Assembly: GCA_026419785.1 (NCBI GenBank)
Contig: JAODTK010005666.1
Location: forward strand, 124,001 to 188,000
Length of the DNA: 64,000 nt
Source: Sclerodactyla briareus
Lineage: Eukaryota; Echinodermata; Holothuroidea; Dendrochirotida; Sclerodactylidae
Reading direction: 5' to 3'
How positions within the stretch are numbered: position 1 is the first letter of the stretch; the number at the start of each line of letters is the position of its first letter. The notes below the pieces were generated by a model. The model saw only the letters and a program-made list of their open reading frames with translations, searched no databases and was not told the origin of the DNA. Positions 23,695 to 35,930 of the stretch are shown one piece after another. Position numbers and translations under genes: made by a program.

Positions 23695-24445
23695 TAAACA
23701 CGTTCTTATAATAGGAAAAAGGGCCGTTATTCATAATGGAGAAAGAAAAGGTCCGATATGTTAATATGGGAAAAAGGGTCCGATATTCATATTATAGTAG
23801 GAGAAGAGGTCCGAAATAGAAAAGGGCCGATATTCATAAAAGGAAAAAAAGGCCCGTATTCATAAAAGGAAAACAAACACCGGTCGTGGATCTTGCGAGG
23901 GATCGCAGCTGGACAAAACGGTGCAGTTAGTTTTGGGTTTGCTCCTGCCGGACCTCGCATGGTAGAATCATCTGTTTGGAAAGAGATATAATTGAAAGAA
24001 CACATTATGAATAACGGAACTTTCCGATTAGGAATAACGGACCTTCTTTTTCTATTATGAATAACGGACCCTTTTCACTATATGAATAACGGGTCTTTTC
24101 TGCGGATTATGAATACCGGACCTCTTTTGCTATTATGAATACGGTCCCCCCTTTCGCTTTTATGAATTACGGACGATTTTCGCAATATGAATAGCGGAAC
24201 CTTTTTACTATTATGAATATCGGACCTTTGGCTCTGTTATGGACTACAGGACCCGTTCGATATATAAAAAGGGGCCTTTTGGTCCATTTATGGAATATCG
24301 GCCTTACGAACCAAAGACCCCTTTTTTATTATGAATATCGGACCTTTTTGGTCATATGAATAACGGAACCTTTTCCCGAAAATTTGCACGTGTGAATAAC
24401 GGGCCTTGAACAAAAAAGGCTTATGAATAAAAGGGGCCCTTATGA
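23695..24445. repeat. Inverted TTATGAATAACGGACC minisatellite
   Basis: Units of about 30 bp. From 23695 to 23880 they read GGTCCGATATTCATAA; from about 24005 to 24445 they read the complement, TTATGAATAACGGACC. About 120 bp of unique DNA separates the two orientations, so the whole can form a large cruciform. Confidence 0.75.
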
Positions 24446-26639
24446 ACATGGGTGGTCCCACTCCAAAAAGATGGGGTTAGGGTAAGATTCCAACTTCAAA
24501 TGTAATCTCTAATCTTACCGTTATCAATGCCTGAACCTACAGAACCCCTAACCTTCTGCCACCCCAACCCCATACACTAAGAGGAGGTAAGTCATCCATC
24601 CAGTAGCAGTGCTCGAAAAATATTTTGAGAAACTTAGACAGCCCTTCGGGGTCCCAAGTGGCTGAATCTGATAGCCCGAAAGGGCGACTGGGTTGTCCCT
24701 AATTTACCGGTTAGTTACATAATGTTACTTTTATGCGAATACTAAAACTCTAATGAAAAACCTGCCTGGGCCAATTCCACCAATTCTATCTCTCCGATAC
24801 CTTCCATCATATCCGCCAGTTCCTGCCTCGCAAGGGAAAAACTTCAGGAAACTCATTTTCAAAAATATTGGCGTTAAAGTGACAGTGATTGTGATTATAA
24901 CCCTGTGCTGTTTCTCCAGTACGGATAAATACACACATGCTCAATTACACAACAAAAGCCTGTGCACACCACACCACTTGCAGAGTGAACAGTTGTAATT
25001 AATTACGATTTATGCATACAACCTATACACAAAGGCTTGGCCTGAAGATCATAATCTCTGATTGGCTAAATTTCCATTCTCACTGTGATTTCTGTTCAGG
25101 TGCTGGGGTAAACCGTCGACTGTACGTAGCCGGAACCGAGGCTCAGAATTTTGGTTTAATTTTTTTATAATCTTTTTCAAACTAGGATATAGGCAATTGT
25201 GATAGTACAACTGCACAACGTATTGGTTGGACGCACCAATGTTTCCTCTTAAATTCTTAATTATGTGCATTCCCTTTCTGATTGTTTTTTTTACCGTTCA
25301 TAAATTCATTGCATTTCACGCTACCGCGGATGGGCCAGCCTGTTGAATGCCATTATATTACTGCAGCAAATTAGTGTGTAAAACGAATGGCGCCATTATT
25401 GTGAACGTTTTGTTGTGAACTTTTTGACGGTCAATCCGATATTTTGGAGAAAGTGTAAAATATCTACCCCTTGTACACAATTTGGGTCAACCAAACTTGT
25501 AATTGTTGATTGTGCTGATTGATCATGTGTTTGGGCTGTTGGCTTGTATAAAGGCTTCCGGGGGTAATCACTGTACTTTTACTTATACAGACTACAGATT
25601 GTTGTAGCCCGTCGGCATTTCGCAACTGAAATCCAGTAGTCTGAGGCACGAAGGGAGGAAGCTCTGGTCTACGTCGTATTAGATATTTTTTGAGCACTGC
25701 CAGGTAGGCCTACACTGGGTATAACATTATGCAATCATACTCTAAAACCCTGTGGAATGTAATCTAAATTGCTGAAACTTACCAGATCATTCATCATTTT
25801 TCCTGCACTCAATTATTCTCCATCGAACAATGAAGTATTGAACAGAACAACGAAGCAATGCCTACAAAGTTTGTGTCCCTTTCATGGAACCCTGCAATTC
25901 AGATAGAGCAGTTGTCAAAACATTTTTCCCTGTATAACTTCCCAGGTGATTCACAGTAGGACTCCAACTTGAATACTAAAACCTAACAGTGATCCCTTGC
26001 GTGCAACGTAGGACTATATATAATTGTCTAAATGTGTGAACTGAACAAGAGTATGAATTTTGTGTACCGTCCTAACTTCTCTTGAGCCTTGGCCAAGAAG
26101 CCTATATGTGTTTGCAATGGTCTATGCCATGAAAAGACATGCGGTTGTGTAGTTAGTCACCACCGAACATTAACTTGTTAGGCCCGGCTGTAAAAGGTCG
26201 AAACACAGTGCTCCACTTGTACCTATGTTAAAATAAATAGCAGCCCATCAGCCTAGTTTCTATCCAAATTGCTACTACAGGCATTCAAAATAAAAATAAA
26301 AGACATGATTCACTAGTGTGTCACTATTAGTACTTATGTATACACCCCCCCCCTCTCTGGACTTATTTCCTTGCTTCAAGATTAATTATTACTAATATCG
26401 TGTCACACTTTCTCTTTGTAGGTGACAGTGTAATGAACTGCAGTCGGTGAGCCTCCTGGTGTCCCTGTTTGTGGTTTGTGTCTTTTGCCAGGTACTGGAA
26501 ACGCACGGCCCTGGTACAAGCCTTGGTGCAAGCTCACTGAATGCTGCAATGACCACTGGGTGACTAAAGATGTAGATGGTTCGTACAATTTAAAGTATTT
26601 CCAGCCATAACATTTCAGGATTGTGGTATTTATTATTCT
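24446..26639. other. Non-coding, no gene recognised
   Basis: Minus-strand and plus-strand open frames around 24731-24998 overlap each other and show no family signature. A C run lies at 26345. No repeat family seen elsewhere in the window was recognised. Confidence 0.4.
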
Positions 26640-27195
26640 ACTCTCAAGGCCCCATATTCACTTAACTTGATCCAATTTGGTATATTTGGTATTGTTTTGG
26701 GTCCGGTCAAAGGTAACCTAGGTCCAGTCTGAAAACCTTGTGAACACGATGAAGCTAGAATGGTTGGTCTGAGTGGGTTGAATTTGGGTGCAGCTTTTCT
26801 CATGGGGAGTACAGAAACCCTATTGTTTTGGGTATAAGTCGGGTGAATTATGGTCAAATTGGAAATTTTCTGTGCAGAAAAGGTATGAAAAAGGTGAAAA
26901 TTGTGAAATTGGAAAAACTTATATTTTTGCCAATTTTGGCTTGTGAACACGACCCCACCTCGATAGATTACGCTCATACTTGGGATGTGTTTTCTTTCAT
27001 GATGGATTACATGAAATTTTATCGTTTTGGGGTCAGGTCAGAGGTCATCTATGTCACAGAGGTCAAAATCTGTGAAACCTCTTTAGTGTGTTCTTTCTTA
27101 TCAAGAGTCAGAAACCCTATTTTTGGTTGGAAAATGGGATTTTCAACGTTTATGTTGTTAGGTTGCGTAAGAGTCAATGATCACTAACCTTTTGG
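26640..27195. repeat. Dispersed repeat related to the 163-bp-unit element
   Basis: Units with GGGGAGTACAGAAACCCTA near 26800, ACTTGGGATGTG near 26980, and GGTCAGGTCAGAGGTCATC near 27030. It ends with the family edge GTCAATGATCACTAACC at 27172. Paired units are about 170-200 bp. Confidence 0.6.
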
Positions 27196-27217
27196 CTTTC
27201 TGGTCTCCAGGTATCCT

Positions 27218-27520
27218 TGCGACACAGAGGAATCGAACCTTTCAGTGGCCCGGCAAGGTTGCAGTCTGGATACTGCACCTCATTGTCAAGCTGCGATCCT
27301 CCACCAGGTGCGCGTAATGAGGCAATGCCTCTTTGGCGGTTTCGCATGGTAGGTAATCATAGCCATAACTTGCCTGTTGCCTACCCTCGTTGTCCTCCCA
27401 GGTCCTTGTGGAGTAACCACGAGAAGGCACAGATACAATTTTTCCATTCCAGTCCGGGAGCGCTGCCCTGTACTCCCGGTGGAAGGCCAATGCTCCACCA
27501 CCAGTTAGCACATACCGACA
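27218..27520 (-). mobile_element. tRNA-related SINE, copy 1 (minus strand)
   Basis: The reverse complement carries GGTGGAGCATTGGCCTTCC near its head, a GACAACGAGGGTAGGCA core, and a GGAGGATCGCAGCTTGACAA 3' part. All are shared with copies at 39590-39935 (+) and 62375-62705 (-). Confidence 0.65.
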
Positions 27521-28604
27521 GTTTTTAAACATAAAATGTGCATATCTGAACTATCTGTTTCCACTTTTTCACAGGATCTGCAACAGAGGAAGTATAATGG
27601 AAACTTACAAATTTGTTCACGTATTGACAGTGCTCAAACGATAATAGGAATCTGGCAGATATTGCACAATCCCAATCTAATTGGCAAAGTTGAAAAAAAA
27701 GATTGTATGCTAACAATTATTTACTCTTTGGAAATGCAACAATATAGGCACATTCTTATGTTCATATTATCTATCGATATACATTACAGACTAATCGTTA
27801 TTTCACGCATAGTATTGCACTAATTGGAGATGAACCAGCAAAAAGATGCAAAAATAGTTTTCATCAGTATTCTATACACAAATTATTTTAGAAGTAAATG
27901 TTGAGGTATTTAAGTCATAATGTGCAAACTTAGTGCACCAGATAATCGGTATTGTAACGGGCAGAATATGAGATTAATATCGGAAAGCAGTATAATGATA
28001 TACATATCGTTTGGTTGAACACTAAATTGAGACATTATATGTTCTTTCTATGTGAATAGCAACATCTACTGGAAAGATTTCCATGAATGTCTCTTGCAAC
28101 TGTCCCCCTAGCATGTATAGATACTCATAGACCAAATATAATTTCAACCTGGAACATGGTTGTTCACCCGACAATCGGCCTTAAAAATCTGCCGGCACCC
28201 AGCGAAACTGAAGGACCATTGGGTGAATGTTATTTGGAACGAGTACTAGCCATTGTGGACCAAAAAGGAATTATACGCAGTTGCAAACAATAACATGTAT
28301 CCATCCAGGATAATGGCCCACATTCACATGACCATCAATTCCTTCGGTGCCACAACAGTCGTATGGACACACTCATGTTGAACCGTGGATAATGTAATGA
28401 GCAATGTTGGCCGATCCACACACGCTATTGTTGTCTAGAAGTCAGATACATCGCCAGCATTGAGAAAAACCACAAAGCCATCTACAACAGTTGGGGGAGA
28501 AAATGGAGGTGAAAGGTTGAAACCAGGTAAGAGTATAGACGAATATATACGATGCCATCTTTTCCAACTGTTTCCCATGTGGTTTACCCTTCTCTGCTTT
28601 CTAG
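27521..28604. other. Upstream of the torsin B Walker A exon; possible small exon at 28441-28527
   Basis: An open segment flanked by TCTAG and a GTAAGA donor (28441-28527) encodes a Ser/Thr/Lys/Gly-rich peptide starting KSDTSPALRK. It could be a 5' exon of the torsin gene, but its phase does not join cleanly to the next exon and torsin exon 1 should include a signal peptide, which I do not see. Treat it as unproven. Confidence 0.25.
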
Positions 28605-28863
28605 CCCTAACTATCATCTGAGTCGAATGGTCTTTGCCAACATCTTGTCCCCCGATGTCGTTCTCGTGTCCTGACGGGCATGCAAACCGTCAGCCTCAAA
28701 GGCCTCTGGTCGCTGTCCTTTCCCGGAGCACGGGGACCGGAAAAACTATTCTCACCGTGGATAACGAGGAGTTGGGCTCAGAAAGGGGATGAAGAGCAAG
28801 TACGTCCACGTCTTCTCTGGGACAAAAGCTTTCCCTCATAAGTCAGAAATTAACAAATATAAG
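28605..28863 (+). CDS. Torsin-family AAA+ ATPase paralogue B, Walker A exon
   Basis: A TTTCTAG acceptor and an AAG|GTAAGC donor bound this exon. In order, in changing frames: NGLCQHLVP (torsin LFGQHL), QRPLVAVL (KPLTLSLHG), STGTGKT at 28727-28747 (Walker A, ATP binding), then KSKYVHVFSGTKAFPHKSE ending INKYK (torsin SDYVHLFVATLHFPH...LYK). Torsins normally have GTGKN instead of GTGKT. The five-A run at 28741-28745 is where a one-base-longer run would read GTGKNY in the frame of the downstream segment, so Thr may be an indel artefact. At least two frame changes are present. This is the first of four exons in correct order to 43.4 kb. Confidence 0.8.
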
Positions 28864-31800
28864 GTAAGCATGGGACAAATGACAGTATTGGGAATTAGAT
28901 ATAGAGTGAGCCAGGTGCAAAGAAATGATAGTCTAAATGTTTAGAGATTGATCTTTTAATCATCCTCAGATAATACACCCTCTAGTTGCTTTAAGTATTT
29001 ATCAGTGGTGTAATCCTCAGCACAATCGTCTAATCACTTTGTGATCAATGAAAACTTAGGTTTCATATTGGTTTATTAAAACGGCCTATCGCGTCATTTT
29101 CTTATCGTGTCATTGGTGACTGTATTAACGCCCACTTACATATACGCGGCCCCTTGGAGTTTCGGCTTCTTCATTAATTTTGGCCTGTTACATCACAGTG
29201 TGGTGTGTGAGCACTCTTCTTTGTGCAGCTCATAAACGCTACAACCAATTAGCGCCAGCTGGTAAGTACGGCGGTACGAAGACCGACATGCTAGTGAGAA
29301 ATTTGCCACCTCGCGTGTCGTCTCAATCTGCCGCAGGAGCATTTCTCTAGTTTCAATAACTCGATGTCGAGGTTATACCCATGGATCTGAGGAATGCAAG
29401 TTGTAGCTAAACACGTTCATATCACATAAGATCACGCAGTTTTGAACAAGACTAAAGGAATGAAGGAATCTGTGTAGTGAATTGTAGGATATTCTGTTGT
29501 ATAAGCAGTGGTCGTCACCAAGGGGGGGGGGCACCTGCCCCCCCTCGGAAACCTTGTACCCCCCGTGTGCCCCCCCCAACTAGATTTGTGATTTTCGAAA
29601 AATAGTCTGTAGTCAATATGCGACTACCAGTTTGATATAGACCTACACTTTGTTGATTTTTATACAAAAAGGCAGTCCTGTGGCCAAATTTGCCTCGAAT
29701 GCCCTACAATGTGTAAAAAGTTTTTGCTTCGCGCATGGTACTAGCGGTGGACTCGTCATGTGCTCTCTACCAGTCTCCCGACTCTCTGCAAGCTCTATGG
29801 AAATGTCGCCTCATGGCCCCCTATCTTATACTTATCTGTGAGGTGAAACTATATACCAACATTCTCATTGACCTTGAAAACTACAATCAAACTCTTTTGG
29901 AATTACCAAACCCTTACTGAGCCTCTTGTCCGTTTGTTTTTCCCTCTCCCACGCCCAATTTTGAACTGCAGTAGCCTAGGCTATCAGACGCTTATGTTCT
30001 TCAACGCGTGTTTTCTCCATGGAGCTAGCATATCTCTCCAGAGACGAACTACTCGAAGTTCCCTGCTCTCTATGGCATTAAGTTTATATCATGGTTGGAC
30101 AGTAGAGCTAAAGTCGGCTAAATGTCCTAAATTTTGCTGGGATTCTGATTTCTTCAGATTTCCCTGGAAATAACGGGACAAATTTGCGCGCTCCCGCGCA
30201 CTTGTAAACAGTATAGGGAGCAGTAATGTTGAACATGTCTGGCCAATGATTCGGGCAATGATATGACCGAGTCCCCGACAAACTTCCACTTTTGTTTTTT
30301 TCCAGCGATTACAAAATGTGTGATCCTAAAATGGCCCCATTTTGAAGCTTGGTAATGCAGCCTGAACGCCCGGGAAAGCATTCCCGGCCACTGGGGCTTG
30401 CAAAACCCAAAAATTTCTTGTACGCTAATAACTAAGAGTTCAATCGGGGCAATGATAGGACCGGATTCCAACAAAATGTCCAAATTTTTTTACTGATTAC
30501 AAATTTGTGATCGCCAAAATTCCCATGGTTGAAGCTTGGTACACGTAGCCTAAAACGCCCGTGAAAGGCATTCCTGCCTCTGGGTGCTTTGCACAACCAA
30601 TTTTTCCTTTATCGCTGCGCGCCAACCCTGGTGGCGCTCCGCTTAGATTCTGTGCCTCCCCCCTCCCCCCCCTAGAAACTGTCTCTGCCCCCCCAGGACG
30701 AAAAAGTCTGGTGACCCACTGTGTATAAGAGGAGGAGGTAAATGTTGCTGGCTATGGCATGGTCGGCCTTCGAATCGTACCCTTGTGATATCTTCAAATT
30801 CTTTTTTAGTAAACTGGACTATCTTGCGAGGCATCTTGCCCTCTTTTCACCCGTGCTAGTTTGGGGAGATCGTTTTACATTGCCATCGCCTTTGAAACTG
30901 ACGATTTAACGGCTGACCGTGCCCTTTACTGATATCTATACTTGCTAGTCCCAGCCTACGTAGCCTGAGGCTCGGCTGCAGAGATGGTACACCACAACTT
31001 TTGACTTGAGGCTGACTATAGCTGTGACTTGCTCCCCTAAATTTGCCACATTTACTTTCCAGAAATGACTAGAACTGATTCAAACAGATTTGGGTGACTT
31101 GCCCCCACCTCTTGCTTGGGCTATGGGTTGTTCAACTATGAATGACTGTATCACGAGGTGGGGCGTGAGTAGGCAAGTGGCAGTTCAAGCTCCTCAAGGA
31201 GGCCAAAAACTTGCGAAAAGTACCGGTTGGTTGGGCACCGTCCAGTAGGACCCGAAGGACTGGTGAGTCTGCACGAACTCTCCACTGACCAACAACTGGA
31301 TGACAACTGTGAGAGCTGCCACGAACCTTCATACCCACCTTGCAGTGGATTAATTTATTCGTTGAATTGGATGATGATCATGATGATTATATGATGATGT
31401 GGTTGTCAAATAGGGGAACATGGGCACGTGTTAAATATGGCAAAATACATCTCCTCAATTATTTGAGGATATCCTCAGATTCTCAGTCAGGTTCCTGCTG
31501 ATACACCATTTACCTTTGAGTGTTTCAAAAATTTAGATCAAGGCATTTTTGAGTCTCATGTCAAAGGCATAAAGAATCATCTCCTACTAAAACAGATTTT
31601 TTTTTGTAGTATGGTTTAAGTCATTGGTTCACACATTTTCAGCCACTACCGGTATAATAAAAAAAACATAATATCCGGGACACTCAAATGTAGCTGGGAT
31701 TGATGAGCCCCTAGCACTTGTAAGTGCACATGCCCACAACAAGGCAATCCAGTGGTATAGACAGCATTTTCCCCATGCAAGGTAGTCAAACTTTGAGGTG

Positions 31801-32039
31801 GGTCCTTCCTTGAGAAGCATAGCTATAGCAAATGTAAAAGAAGCATGGTCCATAAGCTCTTTACGATAGCGTCCATCTTTGCTGATTGTTCCGTTAACAA
31901 ATGACATAACTTATCTCTTAATTCCACCACATCACATATGATTTTTACCCACTACCACATGAATTTTACATGATCACTTCCCTCTCATGTTTGCTGCCAG
32001 AAATTTGGAACAGGGTTCTCTTGGTTAGGTATGTAATTT
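28864..32039. other. Torsin B intron (first part)
   Basis: It contains GGGGG...CCCCCC hairpin modules at 29520-29580 and 30655-30710, and a two-copy tandem duplication (next entry). Nothing coding was recognised. Confidence 0.5.
30254..30605. repeat. Two tandem copies of a unit of about 194 bp
   Basis: Copy starts GGGCAATGATATGACCGAG and GGGCAATGATAGGACCGGA; both contain TTGAAGCTTGGTA, then AACGCCCG and AAGCATTCC-type blocks. The minus-strand open frames across them follow from the duplication. Confidence 0.65.
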
Positions 32040-33588
32040 TTCCCCGGGGAATTTTGAAAGATTGTTTTCACTTCATTGTTGATTAGCTTCAAACATTCTA
32101 TTCATGCTCGCCATTGTTGATCTTGTTGATTACAAACATTGCTATTCATCGATTTCTATTGCTGATTTTAGCTCATACATTCTATCCCTACTATGTATCA
32201 CTGATTATATAGCTCAAACACATTCTACCATCCGATTGCCAATTGTTGATTGCTTCCAAACATTCTATTCTGCTATGCTACATTGTTCTAACTCTAACTT
32301 CTATTCATACTAATCATAACAAATGAGGACTTGATCGAGTTCCTAATGCAAAAAGCCTTAAAGGCGCTCACATAGAAAAGAACATAGAGCAGAAAAGAAA
32401 TAATAGCAGAGGGCAAAAACGGGAGAAAACACACAACAAAGACTAACAGGAGAATCAAGTCGGACGAAAGGCGTTTCAGATGAGACTTGAATTGGTTACA
32501 GTCAGAGCAAGACGGACAAGTCATGAAGGGTATTCCACAAGGGAGCGAATGACGGTCACCGTAAACTTGGTGGATGAGCGAACCGTGACTTTAGCTGTTG
32601 CTTGGAAGATGACCTTCTGGAAGGAACTGCAGCTGTAAAAGCCTGAGATAAACTAGAGCCATGCAGTTGATTGCTTTATCTATGAGTAGAAGGATCGTAA
32701 AGTCAATTCTCTGCCTTACTGGAGCCAGTGAAGCCTGTAGAGTAGTGGAGTGATTATGCTCATGACGAGGACACAGAAGTAAGACGAGCAGCAATGTTTT
32801 GCACTTGCTGAAAGCTTGTTGATAAAATATTCAGGGAGACCAAATAACAAGGAATTAACACGGGCACCCGCCTGAATGGGTGACAAAGCAGTGGATCAGC
32901 ATGGTGGTGTCTTCTATCAAGTACTGTCAATGTCCCTATCATTCTGATTGCATGCAGGGGCAGCTTTTCAAATGGTTTGCACAGCTATGCCTTGCTGATT
33001 CGCCCCACATTCTATTCATACTATCCCTTTTGATTAGCTTCAAACATCTATTCTTATATTGTCCTTGTAGATCGGCTTCAAACATTCTATTCATCTATGA
33101 CATTGTTGATTACTCCACATTTATTCATACTATGCTATGTTGAGTAGCCCAAACATTCTTTTCATACTAAGCCAGTTTTGATTAGCTCAAACGTTTTTCT
33201 CATTACTTTGCTATTTTGATTAGCTCAAACATCTTTTCCGTACTAGTTTTGTTGATTCGCTCGAACATTCTTTTTCATACTAAGCCATTGTTGATTAGCT
33301 CAAATATTCCTTTCATACTATTTTTGTTGATTAGCTCGAACATGCTTTTCATACTAGCCATTGTTGATTCAGCTCAAACGTTCCTTTCGGACTATGGTTT
33401 TTTTTATTTGTTGATTAGCTCAACCTCTTTTCATACATCATTGTTTATCGCTCACATTCTTTCCATTCTATGCTATTGTTGATTACTCAACATTCTTCCA
33501 TACTAGCTATTGTTATAGCTCAAACATTCCTTTCATACTATGCCATCTTTTGACATTCTTTTCATACTATGCCATTTGTTTTTCTTGA
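32040..33588. repeat. Minisatellite of about 39 bp (TTGTTGATTAGCTCAAACATTC...), split by a LINE fragment
   Basis: Units read roughly TTGATTAGCTCAAACATTC then TTTTCATACTATGCCA. The array occupies 32085-32310 and 33005-33588 with the LINE fragment between. The last units abut the torsin splice acceptor at 33590. Confidence 0.8.
32311..32965 (-). mobile_element. LINE C-terminal fragment inside the minisatellite (minus strand)
   Basis: The minus-strand reading gives SFQQVQNIAARLTSVSS (near 32790), then LHWL, then VRQRIDFTILLLIDKAINC (near 32690) and a LVEYPS remnant. These match the end of CR1/L2/Rex-type LINE reverse transcriptases (RVQNAAARLV, LHWLPVRxRIxFK). The RT core is missing, so this is a 5'-truncated insertion. 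Frames change once or twice. Confidence 0.75.
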
Positions 33589-33590
33589 AG

Positions 33591-33773
33591 GGTCCATTCA
33601 TGGATACCTCCGGATACCATTATCCGGGCAACAAGCAAGTGCAAACACCAATCTTCATCTTTGACGAGATTGACAGCTTCCCTCCCGGTCTTCTGATTCA
33701 ATCTCGACTTCCTAGATTATCACGAGCATATCGATGATGTTGATTATAGGAATACAGTTTTCATATTTTTAAG
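33591..33773 (+). CDS. Torsin-family AAA+ ATPase paralogue B, Walker B exon
   Basis: The acceptor TTTTTCTTGAAG (to 33590) and the donor AG|GTGAGT (33774) bound 183 bp. An SIHGYLR segment (torsin LWIRGN) is followed by TPIFIFDEID at 33645-33674, the Walker B hydrolysis motif (torsin IFIFDEMDK), and PPGL. After a frame change comes LDFLDYHEHIDDVDYRNTVF then IFL, matching torsin [23 protein letters not shown]. The exon ends in AG, and the first base of the next exon (C, 40149) completes Ser of the sensor-I FLSN motif. The exact phase match strongly supports one gene spread over both exons. Confidence 0.85.
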
Positions 33774-33898
33774 GTGAGTTGAACAGTTACAGTCCACGAT
33801 TTCAAAGCAATTTGGGCCCCCAAAACTGGCACAACTCATGATTGATTATATATGCGAACACCAGTGCAATAGCTTTGCAGACACCTTGTTCATGTGTA

Positions 33899-34540
33899 AT
33901 TTTTTTCATTTCCTTGATGAAGTCGAGGAACTGATGACGTCAGACAGTGTGTGTATGTGACGCCTCTCTGTAACATGAAATTCGACCCCCCCTTGATGTA
34001 TGAAGTTCCTACGTGGAAATGTTTACCCATAATGAGTGCTGATCCTATTTTTTGGGGTCGTTCTGAGGTCAAAGATGGAAAGCCCTGGAAACCATTGATT
34101 TTTGGCAAATTTAGCTTTTTAACAAGATAACTTTGTCCCACATAGATGGATGGACTCATACTTGGATCCCCATATAGAGTACATGCCCCTATTGTTTGGA
34201 GGTAGGTCAAATGTCATCTGAGAAGGTCAAAGTCTAAAATCTGGTTACCACGCTAAGTTCCCAGAATGCCTGTCTGGTCAAGTTGAATATTTGTATCAGC
34301 TTCTCTCGTGGTAGTGTATTTTTTGGGTCAGTTTTGGGAAGAAATGGGGATAGGTGTAAAAACATTGTATTCATGTTCATTTCAGCTTGTACACAGACCT
34401 CACCTAGATTGATGACTTTATACTTGTATTGAGTTCCCTATAGGATACTCACATGATCTCTATTGTAAACTTGGAGCATGTGAGTTGCAATGCGTTACTG
34501 ATCAAGTCAGGATAAGTCGAGGAACCACTGAGCCTTGTGT
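33899..34540. repeat. Dispersed repeat related to the 163-bp-unit element, in torsin intron
   Basis: Left edge TTTCCTTGATGAAGTCGAGG, right edge GTCGAGGAACCACTGAGCC, mutually inverted. Interior units include GATGGATGGACTCATACTTG and GAGGTAGGTCAAATGTCATC. It begins about 125 bp after the Walker B exon. Confidence 0.6.
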
Positions 34541-35115
34541 TTGTCTGGTTTTGGAGGTCATCTAGTTTGTTTTGAAAAGTTCATTTTTACACTCTGTATT
34601 ACAGGGGATTGCTGTGCCACTGCCCCCCCCCCTCCCCCCTTCCCACTCCCCCCACCCCCACCATGTGCCACAAGCAAATTTGAATACTGATTGTGTCTTA
34701 CCAGCACACAGATCAATGTGGAATCTGGTCTGGGGGTTTTGCTGTCATTATGTATAAAGAGGCAGGTACCAAGAGTCACGTCATGTTCACACGACCATTG
34801 GCCTGCAAAAGGCAGAATCCTTTGACTAGCCCAGGATTTTCTAATCTCCTTTTATGCGTCAACCCGTTTTTATTCTGCGACAAAGTCACTGGTATCTTTT
34901 CGTCATACCCTAAATTACAGCAAGGTGTAAACCAAACGACCAGATGTTGTGGATGATTTTTTCCACTCCAAATCAACACGGATCATTATTGAATACAGGA
35001 ATTGTCAACTTTTTCAACAATTTGGCGTTGTGGGCGAGGGTATTTTCCTCTGTGTTAATCACCAGGAGGGTGCTATCGCAACCTGCCTACTCAATCAGAA
35101 CGCTGGTACAGTTTT
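34541..35115. other. Torsin B intron, C-rich tract
   Basis: A CCCCCCCCTCCCCCCTTCCC-type tract at 34622-34660. No coding or repeat family was recognised elsewhere. Confidence 0.4.
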
Positions 35116-35930
35116 ATAACCAGGTGTGGGTCAGGGTTATAACTAGGGGTGGGTAATGGGTTATAACCGGGGTTGGGTCATGGGGTTAATGAGCCAGGGT
35201 GGGTGATGAGTTATAACCAGGGGTGGGTGATGGGTTATAACCAGGGGTTGGGTACATGGGTATAACCATGGGTGGGTCATGGGTTATAACCAGGGTGGTC
35301 ATGGTTATAACTAGGGGGGGGGGGTCTGGTTTTATCAGCAGGGGTGGGTGATTGGTTATAACCAGGTGGGTCATGGGTTATAACCAGGGGGGTGCTGGTT
35401 TATAACCAGGGTGGTTCTGGTTATAACCAGGGGTGGGTCATGGGTTATAACCAGGGGTGGGTCATGGGTTATAACCGATGTGGGTCATGGGTTATAAGCG
35501 GGGTGGGTCATGGGTTATAACGGGGGTGGGTCATGGGTTATAACAGATGTGGTCATGGGTTATAACCAGGGTGGTCATGGGTTATAACCAGAGTGTGTCA
35601 TGGTTATAACCAGGGGTGGGTCATGGGTTAATAACCAGATTGGGTCATGGGTTAATAAGCAGGGGGTGGGTCCATGGGGTTATAACCAGGGGTGGATGAT
35701 GGGTTATAACCAGGGGTGGGTCAGGGTTTATAACCAAGGGTGGGTCATGGGTTAAAACCAGGGGTGGGTCATGGTTATAACCAGAAGGTGGGTCATTGTT
35801 TATAACTAGGATGGGTCATGGGTTAAAACCAGTGGTGGGTCATGGGTTTAACAGAGGTGGGGTCCCCCCCCCCTGGGTTTATAACTAGGGCTGGGTCAAT
35901 GGGGTTATAACCAGGTGGGTCATGACTGAG
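35116..35930. repeat. Minisatellite, about 25-bp unit with core GGTTATAACC
   Basis: Roughly thirty units of GGTTATAACCAGGGGTGGGT then CATGG. The ten-base core GGTTATAACC is a perfect palindrome. Unit length varies by one to three bases. Confidence 0.9.

Noticed and set aside
24470..24490. GGGGTTAGGGTAAG, telomere-like
   Set aside because: Single TTAGGG occurrence, no array.
24731..24998. GGY-x-R-rich minus frame that recalls the start of a complex I subunit (NDUFA13)
   Set aside because: Similarity limited to a few residues; a competing plus-strand frame overlaps; no further exons.
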